A DNA stretch of 64,000 bases from Couchioplanes caeruleus (GTDB taxonomy: Bacteria > Actinomycetota > Actinomycetes > Mycobacteriales > Micromonosporaceae). The notes under the pieces are model-generated. The model was given only the letters and a program-made list of their open reading frames with translations. It was not told the origin of the DNA and made no database searches. The stretch covers positions 3,282,501-3,346,500 of the forward strand of contig NZ_CP092183.1 of the NCBI RefSeq assembly GCF_023499255.1, in the 5' to 3' direction. Both the position numbers and the translations under genes were made by a program. Below are positions 1-9,055 of this stretch, piece by piece; position 1 is the first letter of the stretch, and each line of letters opens with the position of its first letter.

Positions 1-54
1 CGGCCGCAGGCCGCCAACCGACCCTTCGCAGCCGACAACGGGGAGGAGGCGTGA
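1..54 (+). CDS. 3' end of the gene before jetC (probable jetB), partial
   Basis: The first 54 bases read in frame as the last 17 codons of a gene (ending DNGEEA, then TGA). Its stop overlaps the GTG start of jetC by four bases (GTGA), which implies translational coupling. In Wadjet operons the gene before jetC is jetB, the kleisin-associated subunit, so jetB is the natural guess. The visible tail is too short to confirm the family. Confidence 0.45.
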   Translation, partial: RPQAANRPFAADNGEEA

Positions 55-3000
55 CCTATCATCTGGCCGCGTTCCGGCTCCACTCGATCGGAGAACGATC
101 CGCCCGCTTCACCGACGTCACGCTCGACCTCACAGCCCCGGACGGCGGTAGTAGCTACCCCGCCGATTCGGTCGTTTGGCTGCGCAACGGTGGCGGCAAA
201 TCATCGCTGCTGTCACTGTTCTATGCGCTGCTGCTGCCAAGAGCGATCGACTTCATGGGTCGTACGGTCAAACGCAGCCTCACCGACTATGTCGACAGCG
301 GCGACACCGCGCACACCGTTGCGGCATGGCATCCGGCCGCCTCGGACACCTTGGACGGCTCACCGGACCGTATCCTCATCACCGGCGTCGTCTATGAGTG
401 GTCCGACCTGCGCCGGCCCGCCGACGCCGACAGGGCCCGCGACCGGCTCGACACGACCTTCTACGCGTTCTACGCGGTGCCGGGCGTACTCGACCTGCCA
501 CGCCTTCCAATCCTCGATACCGCCGGTGAACCGCGTCGCCGGGCGGACTATGTCGCCGCTCTGAAGGAATTTGCGGCGACCTACCCGCAGGCCATGGATC
601 TGGTCATCGCCGAGAAGCAACACGAGTGGACGGCCGCGCTGACCAGCCGAGGCCTCGACCCAGCCTTATTTCGCACGCAGAAACAGATGAATCACGTCGA
701 GGGCGGCGTGGAGGACATGTTCCGATTTTCGTCGGCCCGCGAGTTCATCGACCTGCTCATCGATCTCACCGTCGCACCTGAAGACGCGATCGGCGTCGCG
801 GATCGCCTGGCCTCGATCGCGTCGCTACTCGCGACCAAACCCGCTAAGACAGCCGAGCGTGATTTCTGCCTCGACTCGGCAACAGGCCTGGACCGCGTCC
901 ACGTCTGCCAGCAGGAGGTCGGCGCGGCGGCGCTCGCCCTGCAGCAGGCCGTCCACGAGGCTGCCAAGCTGTCCGCAGCCTTCGCCGCGACCGTCTCCCA
1001 AGCGAACAGCCGAATCGAGGAGCTCGCCGAGCAGCGCGACGGCATCGAGAAGCGCCGCGCTGCTGCCGTGACCGAGGGCGGTGCCGCCTACGAGCTCGTC
1101 TACCTGTACGAGGAACGTGCCGCCCAGATGCGACTGCGCGCCGCGCAGGAGCAACTCAGCCGGGCCGATAACGACGCCAAGGATGCCGCCGGTCTCATCG
1201 AAGCATGGGAGGCAGCCGAACATTTGGTGCAGAAGCAGGAGCTGCAGGACGCGTTGGAGCGCACCCGGCGAGAGGCCGGTGAGGAACGCGAGCGCACCGC
1301 GCCATTGCGGCGCGAGCACGACGAGCACAGCGCGCGCCTGAGAACCCGGCTGCGCACCCTAGCTAGAGCACACCAGGCCGAAGCCGAAGCGGCTGCCGAA
1401 GCCGCCAAAGTGGCGAAGGCAGACGTGGTGGCCCACCGCGCCGCGGCGAAGGAAGCCGACCAGCAGGCTCAGGCAGCCGACAAGGACGCGGCGACCGCGA
1501 CAGCTCGGCTGGAGTCGCTGACCGCAGACCTGCGCACGGCCGTCCGCGACGGCGCGCTCCCGAGCGAACAGACCGATCCGGCCGAGCACGACGCCGTTCT
1601 CGCCGAACAGCACGTGACCCTCACGGGCGTTCTGGAAGAGATCCAGAGCCGTCGTGAACAGCGCCCGGCGGTTCGACGCTCACTGATGAGCACACTAACC
1701 ATGCAGACGGGCGAGCAGGTCCGGCTCGACGCGGAACACACCCGGCTTGCGGAGGAACGCGCCGCACTTGCCGAACGCGCTTCCAAGCTGGTCGCCCGCG
1801 AACGAGTGCAGGATCTGACCGAGGCAACCGGCGACGCCCCTGTTGATCTCTGGGCCGAGGCGGACACCCTGACCCGCCGGCTGTCAGACGCGATCGTCGA
1901 TACCGACATGGCCCTCGTCCGGCTTGAGGCCGAACGCATCGACGACCAGCGCATCCTCGACGTACACGCGCGCACCGGGCTCCTACCTACCACCCTCGAC
2001 GCTGAACGGGTCCAGGCCGTTCTGGCCGAACATGACATCACTGCCGAAACCGGTTGGGCGCACCTGCGCACGCTGCTACCCAGCGCACGCCTGCTGGAAA
2101 CGGTCACCGATCCAGACCTCGCGCGCCTCGGCGTCGGTCTCGTAATTCCCACCGCCCAGGCAGACGAAGCCGAGATCGCGTTGGCCATCGTTGACACGGC
2201 AACCACGGCACTCGTCGGGGTCTACACCGCGCAGGCTGCCGCCGCGATCGTCAGCGCCATCAAGGTAGGGCCTGATGAATCAGACCCGGTCTGGACCGGT
2301 CTGCATCGAGGCTTGGTGGACCCTGCCTGGGCCGAAGGCAACGTGCGACAGGTCGCCGCCCGCGCAGAGACGTACACCGAGCAGCAGTCCCGGCTGTCCG
2401 AAGCGCGTGCGGCCGACCGGGCGTTGCTCGGCGAGCTCACCGAGTTGCTCACCGACTGCCCCACCGGGCACCTCGAAAGCCTCACCGGCCGCGTCGACGA
2501 CCTCGACAACACCCTGGTTGGCATCGCGGCAGCACTCGAAAAAACTGGCGCGGAACTCGCCGCACTTGATGAAGCGGAGGCCGAGGACACGGCGGCCGAG
2601 CAGCGGACGCAGCGACAGATCTCCCGTATCGAGACATCTCGCGCCCGCCTCTCCAGCCTGATTCAAAAGGTGGAGGCAGCCTCGCAGTGGCGTCGCGACC
2701 TCGCTGAGGCTGGTTCGCGATCGAAGCGCGCCCGCGATCAGGCCGACCGCTGCACGGAGAAGGCGAACAATGCCCTCGACGACGCGACCGAGCAGAGCAG
2801 CCTCGCCGATACCGAGGGCAGGACCGCCGGCGCATACCGGACCGAGGCCGCCGGCCTGACATTCCTCGACTCCGATCCGACAAGCCCCGACGATCCGGCG
2901 GTTTCTCTCGACGTCCTCCGCGCTCGCCATCAGGAGGCCGCCCGCACCTGGCAGGTACAGGCCTCCCAGTCGGTCCTTACCGAGCGGGAGCGCAACCTCT

Positions 3001-4493
3001 CCATGGGGCTGGCGACCGAAGAACAGGCCCTCGCTGCGGTCATCGCCGAGACCCAGCAACGCGCTGCCGCCCTGCTTGCCACCGCGGAGGGGCAGACAAA
3101 GCCGGCTCGGGCGGCGGCACTGGCTGCCGCCCGGAAGGCGAAGGAGGAGGCGGTCGGCCGGAACGGCCGCGCCTCCGGCGACATCGAACGGCACGATGCG
3201 ACGCTCACCAGGATCCAGGGGCGACGCACCGATTCGCCCAAGCGCGCATTGCTGATTGAGCCGACCACCGCGGAGCAGGCCGACGCTCTGGCAGCTGAAC
3301 AGGATGAGATCGGCCAAGGGTGCGTTGAGAAGCGGACAACCGCAGAGGGCGAACTCCGCGACCTGGAGGGTAAGCAGAGCCGCTACCAGGGTCGGATCAC
3401 TGCATTCGAGTTGCTCGCCGATGGTCTTCCCGACCCGGCTGGCTGGGTTGTCGCGCCGTTCGCCGGGACCGACGACGAGGCCAAGACCCACAAGCAGGCG
3501 CTGATACAGGCCCTGCGTGCCACGGAGAAACGCGCGAGCGACGCTGCAATCTCTCGGGCGAACGCAGTCGGGGACCTACGGACAACAGGCAGCAGGTATC
3601 CCGGGGTCACCACACCCGCAAAGGACCGCGTCATCCATGACAACGAAGAAGTACTGGCGCAGCACGCGGGAACCCTCGCAACCCAGCTCAGCCTGCGCGC
3701 GAACATGATCGACGGCGAACTCGCCGACATCGCTAAGGACCAGGCGATCGTGACCGAATCCCTCGCCCGCCTCGTCTCGAACACCCTCGACACCTTGCGC
3801 AAGGCCGAACGCTACTCACGAGTGGCGGCGAAAACCGGAGGCTGGGCCGGGAAACAGATGCTCAGAATCTCCTTCGAAGCGCCCGCCAGCGACGTCGACC
3901 TGCGCACCTACGTCAACCGCGTCGTGGAGCGGCGTATTGCCGACGGCGTCAAACCGGAAGGATTGCCGCTACTCAAGGACGCCGTTCATGAGGCAGCCGG
4001 AACCCGAGGCTTCACCGTCAAGGTCCTCAAACCCGCACTCGACCTCGTCCCCACCACGGAAGACATCACCCGGCTCGGCAAATGGTCCGGGGGAGAAAAA
4101 CTGACCGTCTGCGTCGCGCTTTACTGCACCATCGCGGCGCTGCGTGCCGCCAACGCTGGACGCCGGGACCGCTCCGGCGGCGTCCTGCTGCTCGACAACC
4201 CGATCGGCCGCGCCTCACATGGCAGTCTCGTCGGCCTCCAGCGGACGGTCGCCGCTGCCCACAAAGTCCAACTCGTGTACACCACCGGGGTGAAAGACCC
4301 CGATGCCGTTTCGCGGTTTCCCAACGTCATCCGGCTGGACAACCGGCCGGGTCGCACCCAGAATCGCCGCTACATCGTCCCGGACGACACCCTTACCGAC
4401 ACCGACCAGCGACTCATCACCGGCGTCCGCGTCGCACACGACGAATTGTCCAGCGGCGGGGGAAACCAGTCCCAGACGGAAGTGTCGCCATGA
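51..4493 (+). CDS. jetC: SMC-like ATPase of a Wadjet anti-plasmid system (JetC)
   Basis: The 1480-residue protein has an SMC/MukB layout. An N-terminal Walker A (NGGGKSS, about 46-52) is followed by roughly 1200 residues rich in Ala, Glu, Arg and Gln with coiled-coil character. The C-terminal head has the ABC signature SGGEK at 1346-1350 and a Walker B-like LLLDNP at 1379-1384. In Wadjet, JetABC forms a loop-extruding SMC complex that recognises small circular DNA, and JetD cuts it. The start is the GTG overlapping the previous stop, and the gene end overlaps jetD by ATGA, so the operon is translationally coupled. The residue after the Walker B Asp is Asn, not the usual Glu. The length fits the long JetC types rather than MksB-like JetC. 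I am sure of the SMC-like family; the Wadjet assignment rests on the adjacent JetD. Confidence 0.85.
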   Translation: MTYHLAAFRLHSIGERSARFTDVTLDLTAPDGGSSYPADSVVWLRNGGGKSSLLSLFYALLLPRAIDFMGRTVKRSLTDYVDSGDTAHTVAAWHPAASDTLDGSPDRILITGVVYEWSDLRRPADADRARDRLDTTFYAFYAVPGVLDLPRLPILDTAGEPRRRADYVAALKEFAATYPQAMDLVIAEKQHEWTAALTSRGLDPALFRTQKQMNHVEGGVEDMFRFSSAREFIDLLIDLTVAPEDAIGVADRLASIASLLATKPAKTAERDFCLDSATGLDRVHVCQQEVGAAALALQQAVHEAAKLSAAFAATVSQANSRIEELAEQRDGIEKRRAAAVTEGGAAYELVYLYEERAAQMRLRAAQEQLSRADNDAKDAAGLIEAWEAAEHLVQKQELQDALERTRREAGEERERTAPLRREHDEHSARLRTRLRTLARAHQAEAEAAAEAAKVAKADVVAHRAAAKEADQQAQAADKDAATATARLESLTADLRTAVRDGALPSEQTDPAEHDAVLAEQHVTLTGVLEEIQSRREQRPAVRRSLMSTLTMQTGEQVRLDAEHTRLAEERAALAERASKLVARERVQDLTEATGDAPVDLWAEADTLTRRLSDAIVDTDMALVRLEAERIDDQRILDVHARTGLLPTTLDAERVQAVLAEHDITAETGWAHLRTLLPSARLLETVTDPDLARLGVGLVIPTAQADEAEIALAIVDTATTALVGVYTAQAAAAIVSAIKVGPDESDPVWTGLHRGLVDPAWAEGNVRQVAARAETYTEQQSRLSEARAADRALLGELTELLTDCPTGHLESLTGRVDDLDNTLVGIAAALEKTGAELAALDEAEAEDTAAEQRTQRQISRIETSRARLSSLIQKVEAASQWRRDLAEAGSRSKRARDQADRCTEKANNALDDATEQSSLADTEGRTAGAYRTEAAGLTFLDSDPTSPDDPAVSLDVLRARHQEAARTWQVQASQSVLTERERNLSMGLATEEQALAAVIAETQQRAAALLATAEGQTKPARAAALAAARKAKEEAVGRNGRASGDIERHDATLTRIQGRRTDSPKRALLIEPTTAEQADALAAEQDEIGQGCVEKRTTAEGELRDLEGKQSRYQGRITAFELLADGLPDPAGWVVAPFAGTDDEAKTHKQALIQALRATEKRASDAAISRANAVGDLRTTGSRYPGVTTPAKDRVIHDNEEVLAQHAGTLATQLSLRANMIDGELADIAKDQAIVTESLARLVSNTLDTLRKAERYSRVAAKTGGWAGKQMLRISFEAPASDVDLRTYVNRVVERRIADGVKPEGLPLLKDAVHEAAGTRGFTVKVLKPALDLVPTTEDITRLGKWSGGEKLTVCVALYCTIAALRAANAGRRDRSGGVLLLDNPIGRASHGSLVGLQRTVAAAHKVQLVYTTGVKDPDAVSRFPNVIRLDNRPGRTQNRRYIVPDDTLTDTDQRLITGVRVAHDELSSGGGNQSQTEVSP

Positions 4494-5539
4494 CGACAGC
4501 GCTGGGCGACATCATCGCCACCTACGTCGCGGAACAGCCGACAAGCCGAGTACGGGTCGACGGACTGCTGCGGCACGCCACGGCTGCAGACCCGACACTC
4601 GTCGGCGATCCCTCAGCAAGAACTCGGCTTGCCGCTGTCCTGGCCGGCCTCGCCGAAGCAGGCGCCGTCGTGCTGCCGAAAACACGCTCCGGTTGGGACC
4701 ACCGGACGAACCCGCCCCTACCGCTCTGGGTGGGCAAGACCAGGCCCCGCCGGGTCCGGTCAACACCGGTGCCGCGAGTCTGGCCGCAAGCACTCGAAGC
4801 AGCCGCCGCGATCGCCACCCGGCCGGACGAACACCAGCTCCTCGACAGAATCGCCACCTGGCTGCGGAACAACCCCGGCGCTGAACCCGTCCCTCTCGAA
4901 GAACGCTCGCTGGAAATCCTCGACGATGAGAAGGCACTCGCCATCGAGACAACCAAACGATTGTTCACCACCGGCGCGCTGACCCTCGACCTACTTGCCT
5001 GCTATCCCACACCCATACCCTTCCCCTCCCAGTACGTGCCAGGAAGAGGACCGACACGGCTGCTAGTGGCGGAGAACAACGCTACGTTCCACTCGCTCCT
5101 GCAGGCCGCCCGGCAGCTCGACCCGGATGTTCGCCCGGATCTGCACATCGGTTGGGGCTGCGGCAACCAGTTCCCTACCTCCATTACCGCGGTGGCCCTG
5201 CTCGATCCGGCGCCGACTGCGCTCTACTACGTAGGCGACCTTGACGTCGCCGGTTTGCGCATCGCGGTCAGCGCTGCCGCGATAGCAAAAGCCCAACGAC
5301 TGCCACCGCTACAACCGGCCGCCGCGCTGTACCGCTGGATCTTTGCCAGCGGCGTTCCTCGCCTAGACAGGTCGAACACCGGCGCCAAGGCCTCGAGCAC
5401 GCTCGTTGCTTGGATGCCGCAAGACCTACACCCGTCAGTCGCGCAACTGCTTGAGCAGCGACAGCGCATCGCCCAAGAGACTCTGGGCCTTCGCGCGTTG
5501 CGTGCCGAGCCGGATCTGCTCCTTCGGGCCATCGAATGA
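4490..5539 (+). CDS. jetD: TOPRIM-type nuclease subunit of Wadjet (JetD)
   Basis: The 349-residue protein starts at an ATG whose ATGA overlaps the jetC stop. The C-terminal half has a TOPRIM arrangement: a glutamate in LLVAENNATF (E195) and a GDLD motif in YYVGDLDVAG (D250, D252). Both are typical of the DUF2220-like domain of JetD, the metal-dependent nuclease that cleaves plasmid DNA held by JetABC. The N-terminal 180 residues look like winged-helix or arm material, ending in a conserved-looking stretch at about 137-150 (EERSLEILDDEKAL). The ENxxTF form resembles DUF2220-type JetD more than the CENP form of DUF2399 proteins, which would favour type I/II over III. I leave the type open. An upstream in-frame extension to 4082 is a shadow inside jetC. 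Confidence 0.85.
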   Translation: MTTALGDIIATYVAEQPTSRVRVDGLLRHATAADPTLVGDPSARTRLAAVLAGLAEAGAVVLPKTRSGWDHRTNPPLPLWVGKTRPRRVRSTPVPRVWPQALEAAAAIATRPDEHQLLDRIATWLRNNPGAEPVPLEERSLEILDDEKALAIETTKRLFTTGALTLDLLACYPTPIPFPSQYVPGRGPTRLLVAENNATFHSLLQAARQLDPDVRPDLHIGWGCGNQFPTSITAVALLDPAPTALYYVGDLDVAGLRIAVSAAAIAKAQRLPPLQPAAALYRWIFASGVPRLDRSNTGAKASSTLVAWMPQDLHPSVAQLLEQRQRIAQETLGLRALRAEPDLLLRAIE

Positions 5540-5678
5540 TCGCGAGACCAAGACTGGCCGACACTCCGACGGGAGCGGGTGCTGGCGAGCCAAGCCCGGA
5601 CTTAGCAAATGGCCTTATAGCAGCCTTGTCCTGAAACCTCTACTCGTATGTGGCACTACAACACCTAGGAAGGTGATC

Positions 5679-6761
5679 GTGAGCCCTGCAGCGCATGTCT
5701 TCCGCATTGACGGTGTCGATGCAACGCCGTTCCAGCGCTCTGCCATGGCCGAACAGGGCCTGCTTGAGGTCGAACATCTCGAACGTTGGGTCGTTGACCA
5801 CCCGGAAATACTCGGCGGCAGTGTACGGATCGTCACGAAGCAGTTTGATCGCTGGGCGACCAGCGGCGGGCAGGTCGCGGCAGAGCGCTTGGATATTCTC
5901 GGACTCGACTCCACCGGACAGCTCGTCGTCGTAGAACTTAAGCGTGACGGCGATAAGCGCGTGCATCTTCAGGCATTGACGTACGCTGCCCTGGTTGCAG
6001 GATTTACCAAGGAATCCCTCGGCTCGGTACACGCGGACTATCTCAATAAGTCACCGCAAGAGTCGCCCGTGACCCCGGAAGCAGGACTTGCGGCATTGGC
6101 CGACCACGTTGAAGGCGACTGGGGCGAGGAGCTGCTGACGCGACCTCGCATCGTCCTCATCGCAGAGCGCTTTCCCTCACAAGTCATGACTACCGTCAAC
6201 TGGTTGACCGAGCTCGCTCCTCGCGATCTCGTTATCCAGTGTATTGAGCTCAGCCTTTTTAGAGAGCCGGACGAGTCGAGGAAACTTTGTGCCACGTTTC
6301 AACAGATCTTCCCAATTGATGACATCGCAGATCGGATCCTCGGACCAACGGTTCAACACGGTACCTCCGGCGTCAGCGCAGAATTGGCCGCCCGGTCTCG
6401 GCGACAACGCTCCGTGGCGGTCATTGTCGATAACGGTCTGATCCCGAAGGGCGCCACTTTAGCGCTGAGCGTCGAGACCCTTGTACGGCCACAATCGGTT
6501 GCGGCGGTGCGTGCTTGGATGGAAGCGGACCCGAATCGGTCGACGATAACTTGGACTGAAGACCGGGCGAAGCCTCTTAAATGGGCGGGTGCACCCGATG
6601 TCGACTGCTGGTCTGCATCGAAACTTGCGCAGAACATCGTCGAAATGGCAACGGGCGAATTTAGGGTGCTGTCCGGTCCCGATGCCTGGACGTACGAGGG
6701 TAAGAGCCTTTACTGGATCGCGAATGAGTTTCTTGCGGGCGCCGACGCTGAAACTACTTAG
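5679..6761 (+). CDS. PD-(D/E)XK nuclease-like protein with C-terminal RAMA-like domain
   Basis: The 360-residue protein has an N-terminal block resembling NucS/DUF91-type endonuclease folds. A helix (HLERWVVDHPEILG, about 33-46) precedes RLDILGLDSTGQLVVVELKR, which gives the Dx(13)ExK arrangement D72, E86, K88 expected of a PD-(D/E)XK site. The C-terminal 90 residues (VDNGLIPKGATL near the start; CWSASKLAQNIVEMATG; a Trp-bearing end) recall the RAMA domain seen in restriction and defence proteins. The GTG start at 5679 has AGGAAGG five bases upstream. It begins 139 bases after jetD on the same strand, at the end of the segment before the first att fragment. It may be a third component or a separate defence nuclease; no function is proven. 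Confidence 0.6.
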   Translation: MSPAAHVFRIDGVDATPFQRSAMAEQGLLEVEHLERWVVDHPEILGGSVRIVTKQFDRWATSGGQVAAERLDILGLDSTGQLVVVELKRDGDKRVHLQALTYAALVAGFTKESLGSVHADYLNKSPQESPVTPEAGLAALADHVEGDWGEELLTRPRIVLIAERFPSQVMTTVNWLTELAPRDLVIQCIELSLFREPDESRKLCATFQQIFPIDDIADRILGPTVQHGTSGVSAELAARSRRQRSVAVIVDNGLIPKGATLALSVETLVRPQSVAAVRAWMEADPNRSTITWTEDRAKPLKWAGAPDVDCWSASKLAQNIVEMATGEFRVLSGPDAWTYEGKSLYWIANEFLAGADAETT

Positions 6762-6945
6762 TGCGATCTTTTGACGTATTGGATGGCAGGCAGAGCACTT
6801 GATTGGCCGTGGTCACCCGCTTGGTCACAGCGGTGAGCAAGTTCTGCGGAATTGGATGATGCTGGGCGTCACTACGGTGCCTTTCTGTCCGCTTCTACGC
6901 ACATAAAAGCACCCGTTGATAGTGCTTAACCGAATCGTAATGCGA
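6762..6945. other. Short intergenic, right end of the Wadjet-bearing segment
   Basis: No gene or RNA is recognisable here. The stretch joins the nuclease-like gene to the first tRNA-Pro fragment. Unlike the stretches before the other two tRNA fragments, it lacks the conserved right-end sequence of the integrase-bearing island, so the left segment probably belongs to a different element type. Confidence 0.4.
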
Positions 6946-6988
6946 CTGGGGGTCAAGGGGTCGCAGGTTCAAATCCTGTCAGCCCGAC
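6946..6988 (+). repeat. Attachment-site copy 1: 3' half of tRNA-Pro(GGG)
   Basis: The 43 bases begin in the anticodon loop (CTGGGGG, anticodon GGG). They continue through the 3' anticodon stem (TCAAG), variable loop, T arm (GCAGG-TTCAAAT-CCTGT) and 3' acceptor strand (CAGCCCG plus A). No 5' half with CGGGCTG precedes it, so it is not a functional tRNA. It is the kind of displaced 3' end that a tyrosine integrase leaves at the far side of an insertion. An identical copy is at 26619 and a near-identical one at 45358. Confidence 0.85.
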
Positions 6989-6994
6989 GTTGTG

Positions 6995-7019
6995 AAAGGC
7001 CAGCTCAGCTGGCCTTTTT
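6995..7019 (+). terminator. Rho-independent terminator just after att copy 1
   Basis: A perfect 10-bp stem (AAAGGCCAGC / GCTGGCCTTT) with a TCA loop ends in five Ts. It lies seven bases after the tRNA 3' end, as a tRNA terminator would. An integrating island would thereby bring its own terminator to the reconstituted tRNA gene. Confidence 0.85.
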
Positions 7020-7777
7020 CATTTGCCAGCGTGACTGTGTTCCGATCACCATGACACGCATTTTTGCACGAACGCGCGTACGGTTTACGCATCTGTCGTT
7101 TATCGGCTCTTCCTTTTCCGCTTGTGGTGCGGTGTTGCTTCGGGTCCTGCTTTCCTGGAGGGGGCGCTGAGCTGGGGATGCGTACCTCTGGGTGGTTGGC
7201 TGTCGGGTTCCGGAGGCGGCCGTGGTTGTCGAGGCGGCCGCTGTCTACTGTGGATGATCGTGACGCCTGGGAGACACGGACGCTCGTACGGTGATCTTGG
7301 GCTGGTGCGCCGGTTGGGCCGGTGATTCCATGATCGCGCTTGGTGGCCGGGTGTAAAAGTTGACGGCGGTTGTCTCGGGTTGTCGGTGGTTGCCTCGTCG
7401 GTGGGCTGGTGTGCTGGGGTAGGCGCCGGTCGGCCGGTGTGGTTGTGGGTTGGGGTCGATGTTCTGCCCGATAGGGGAGTGGGCGAGCCGCTTCGAGTCC
7501 TTGGTCGTAGGCGTTTGCGTCGGTGCCGAGCGCGCGTGGACGGCGTCGGGTTGGGAGAACTGCCGGGGTGGACTGCAGCGCGGCTGGCTTGTTGCCGCTG
7601 TCGTTGACGTGGCGGCGATGAGGGTGGATCGATGACCCGAGGTCCTCACGCTTCGTGCAACGGTGGCTGCTCGAGCTGCATGATCGACGCACGGATCTGT
7701 CGAGTTGAGTGCACTCGATCATTGAGCCGATCACGCGCGGCTGCGGATCGATTTCGCCTCAAATTCTGCACACAGGT

Positions 7778-8410
7778 TCAGGCGTCGAACGCTCCTTCAT
7801 ACGCCAAAACCGAGGGGCGGACGCCATTACCGAAGAGGAGCGACTCTCCCCGAGCAACCGAAACCAGTGCCTCTGTAAGTTGCCACCAATTGTCGGCCAG
7901 CCCGGCCACAGTGGCGATCGGTGGCTCGTCAGCAAGTCTTTCGATCAGGCGATCTGCCTCCTCGCCGGTGACTCGGCGCACCAACCTGGCATCGTTCCTG
8001 GCCGCGTATACCAATGCCAGACTTTCCACCCAGCCGTCAATGGACGCATGAAGGGGAACCCAGGGGTAGCCGGAACCGCAGATGCCGAACCGGCCCTGAC
8101 TGTCTACGGCGAAGCCGTAGGGCATCGAGCAGCGCGGCCGACCGACGTTGAAGACCAAGCCGTCATCGTCGCAATCCGGATCGTCCGCGTTCAGGTCGTA
8201 GGGGCCGCCCTCATATTCGACGGCCGGAGGTAGTACGAGGCCGCCCCAACGTCTCTGGTGTTCAATCAGTTGTTCAATCGCGTCTGCTGGACGGCCGAGC
8301 TTCATCCAATGATGCTTGTGCTGCTCAATCGTCCAAGCGGGCACGCGAACACCGTGGATCTGGACAAAACGTCCAGCTCGTGGAGAAAGCGTCGCCGGAA
8401 TGCGCAACAC
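7778..8410 (-). CDS. SUKH/SMI1-like immunity-type protein, putative
   Basis: The 210-residue acidic protein starts at a GTG with AAGGAGG five bases upstream; an in-frame ATG lies further up at 8458. The segment with AIEQLIEHQRRWGGLVLPPAV and, later, GFAVDSQGRFGIC and VPLHASIDGWVESLALVY resembles the helix-strand pattern of SUKH-type proteins common in actinomycete immunity loci. Assignment is by pattern only and modest. It is the first gene of the island cargo and reads towards the left-end repeat. Immunity proteins without a partner toxin are frequent in such islands. Confidence 0.55.
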   Translation of the reverse strand: MLRIPATLSPRAGRFVQIHGVRVPAWTIEQHKHHWMKLGRPADAIEQLIEHQRRWGGLVLPPAVEYEGGPYDLNADDPDCDDDGLVFNVGRPRCSMPYGFAVDSQGRFGICGSGYPWVPLHASIDGWVESLALVYAARNDARLVRRVTGEEADRLIERLADEPPIATVAGLADNWWQLTEALVSVARGESLLFGNGVRPSVLAYEGAFDA

Positions 8411-8687
8411 CGCCACCTCCTTCCGCAAACCCGAATCTGCGGCAGCATCCTGCCACAAGGCGTGCGTCCACTCGCGTTTGAGGCATCCTCATCTGCCGCC
8501 GTCCGTGCGCGCCCGTTGGCGGTCTTGACGGTGGCTCGCGTGGGATTGCGTCGGCCGGGAGCGCCGTGTTCGGGCCATGCCGAGTGCCTGGCCGACAGCC
8601 CAGCGCCGCGCCGGGTACGGCGGGAGCCTGCCCCGAATCAGGTTTGACGCAGCAAGCTGGTTCGCAACGGGGATGGGTTCGGCGTCG

Positions 8688-8969
8688 CTACGACTTGGGG
8701 CAGATGATGATTCCGCCGAAGCGCGCCTCGTCGGCCACGCACTGCGCTCCATCGACGAAGACGATGCGGTCGCGAGTCACCGTTTCGGCTGGTGTGTTGT
8801 CATCAGCGTAGATCGCCTCGAACCCACCCGACAGGGAGGTGTTGTGAAACTTGAGCGGCCGACCGTCAGCGTCGACTGCTCTGCGGGCACACTCGCTGCA
8901 CAGGTGATCGGGGTACCGCGGATTTTCGGCTACTTCGGCCAAGCAGATCGGACAGCACTGGATTGCCAT
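8688..8969 (-). CDS. Small protein with CxxC zinc-binding pairs, unknown function
   Basis: The 93-residue protein begins MAIQCCPICL and has two Cys pairs (CPIC at about 6-9, CSEC at about 24-27), as in a zinc ribbon. A conserved-looking core follows (SLSGGFEAIYAD) and an end around EARFGGIIICP. I recall similar unnamed small proteins in many bacteria but no established role. It lies between two minus-strand immunity-type genes. Confidence 0.6.
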   Translation of the reverse strand: MAIQCCPICLAEVAENPRYPDHLCSECARRAVDADGRPLKFHNTSLSGGFEAIYADDNTPAETVTRDRIVFVDGAQCVADEARFGGIIICPKS

Positions 8970-9055
8970 GCGTTGGAGCTTAAGCCGTCATGATCGACTG
9001 CGAACATCTGCCGCCGACAGCGCGCGTGGTTCGAGATCGAGGTCGCCCGAGGGCG

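Larger units (their letters stand above)
6946..7705 (+). repeat. Island left-end repeat, copy 1 (~760 bp)
   Basis: Starting at the tRNA fragment, about 760 bases are almost identical to 26619-27377; I noticed only scattered single-base differences. The last 290 bases also match 30956-31243. The overlapping frames encode repetitive low-complexity proteins without a credible family, so I treat the repeat as non-coding. Its place at the left boundary of related islands suggests a conserved end, perhaps with integrase-binding arm sites or a promoter for the cargo. Confidence 0.8.

Noticed and set aside
4082..4489. N-terminal extension of JetD to 4082
   Set aside because: Lies fully inside jetC with no ribosome site; ATG 4490 overlaps the jetC stop in the usual operon fashion.
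6940..6990. A functional tRNA gene at att copy 1 (and at copies 2 and 3)
   Set aside because: Only the 3' half from the anticodon loop onward is present; no D arm, no 5' acceptor strand CGGGCTG, and the upstream sequences differ among copies.
6979..7734. 251-residue minus-strand frame in the left-end repeat
   Set aside because: Low-complexity Pro/Thr/Arg composition, overlaps the tRNA fragment and terminator, no recognisable family; treated as shadow of a GC-rich non-coding repeat.
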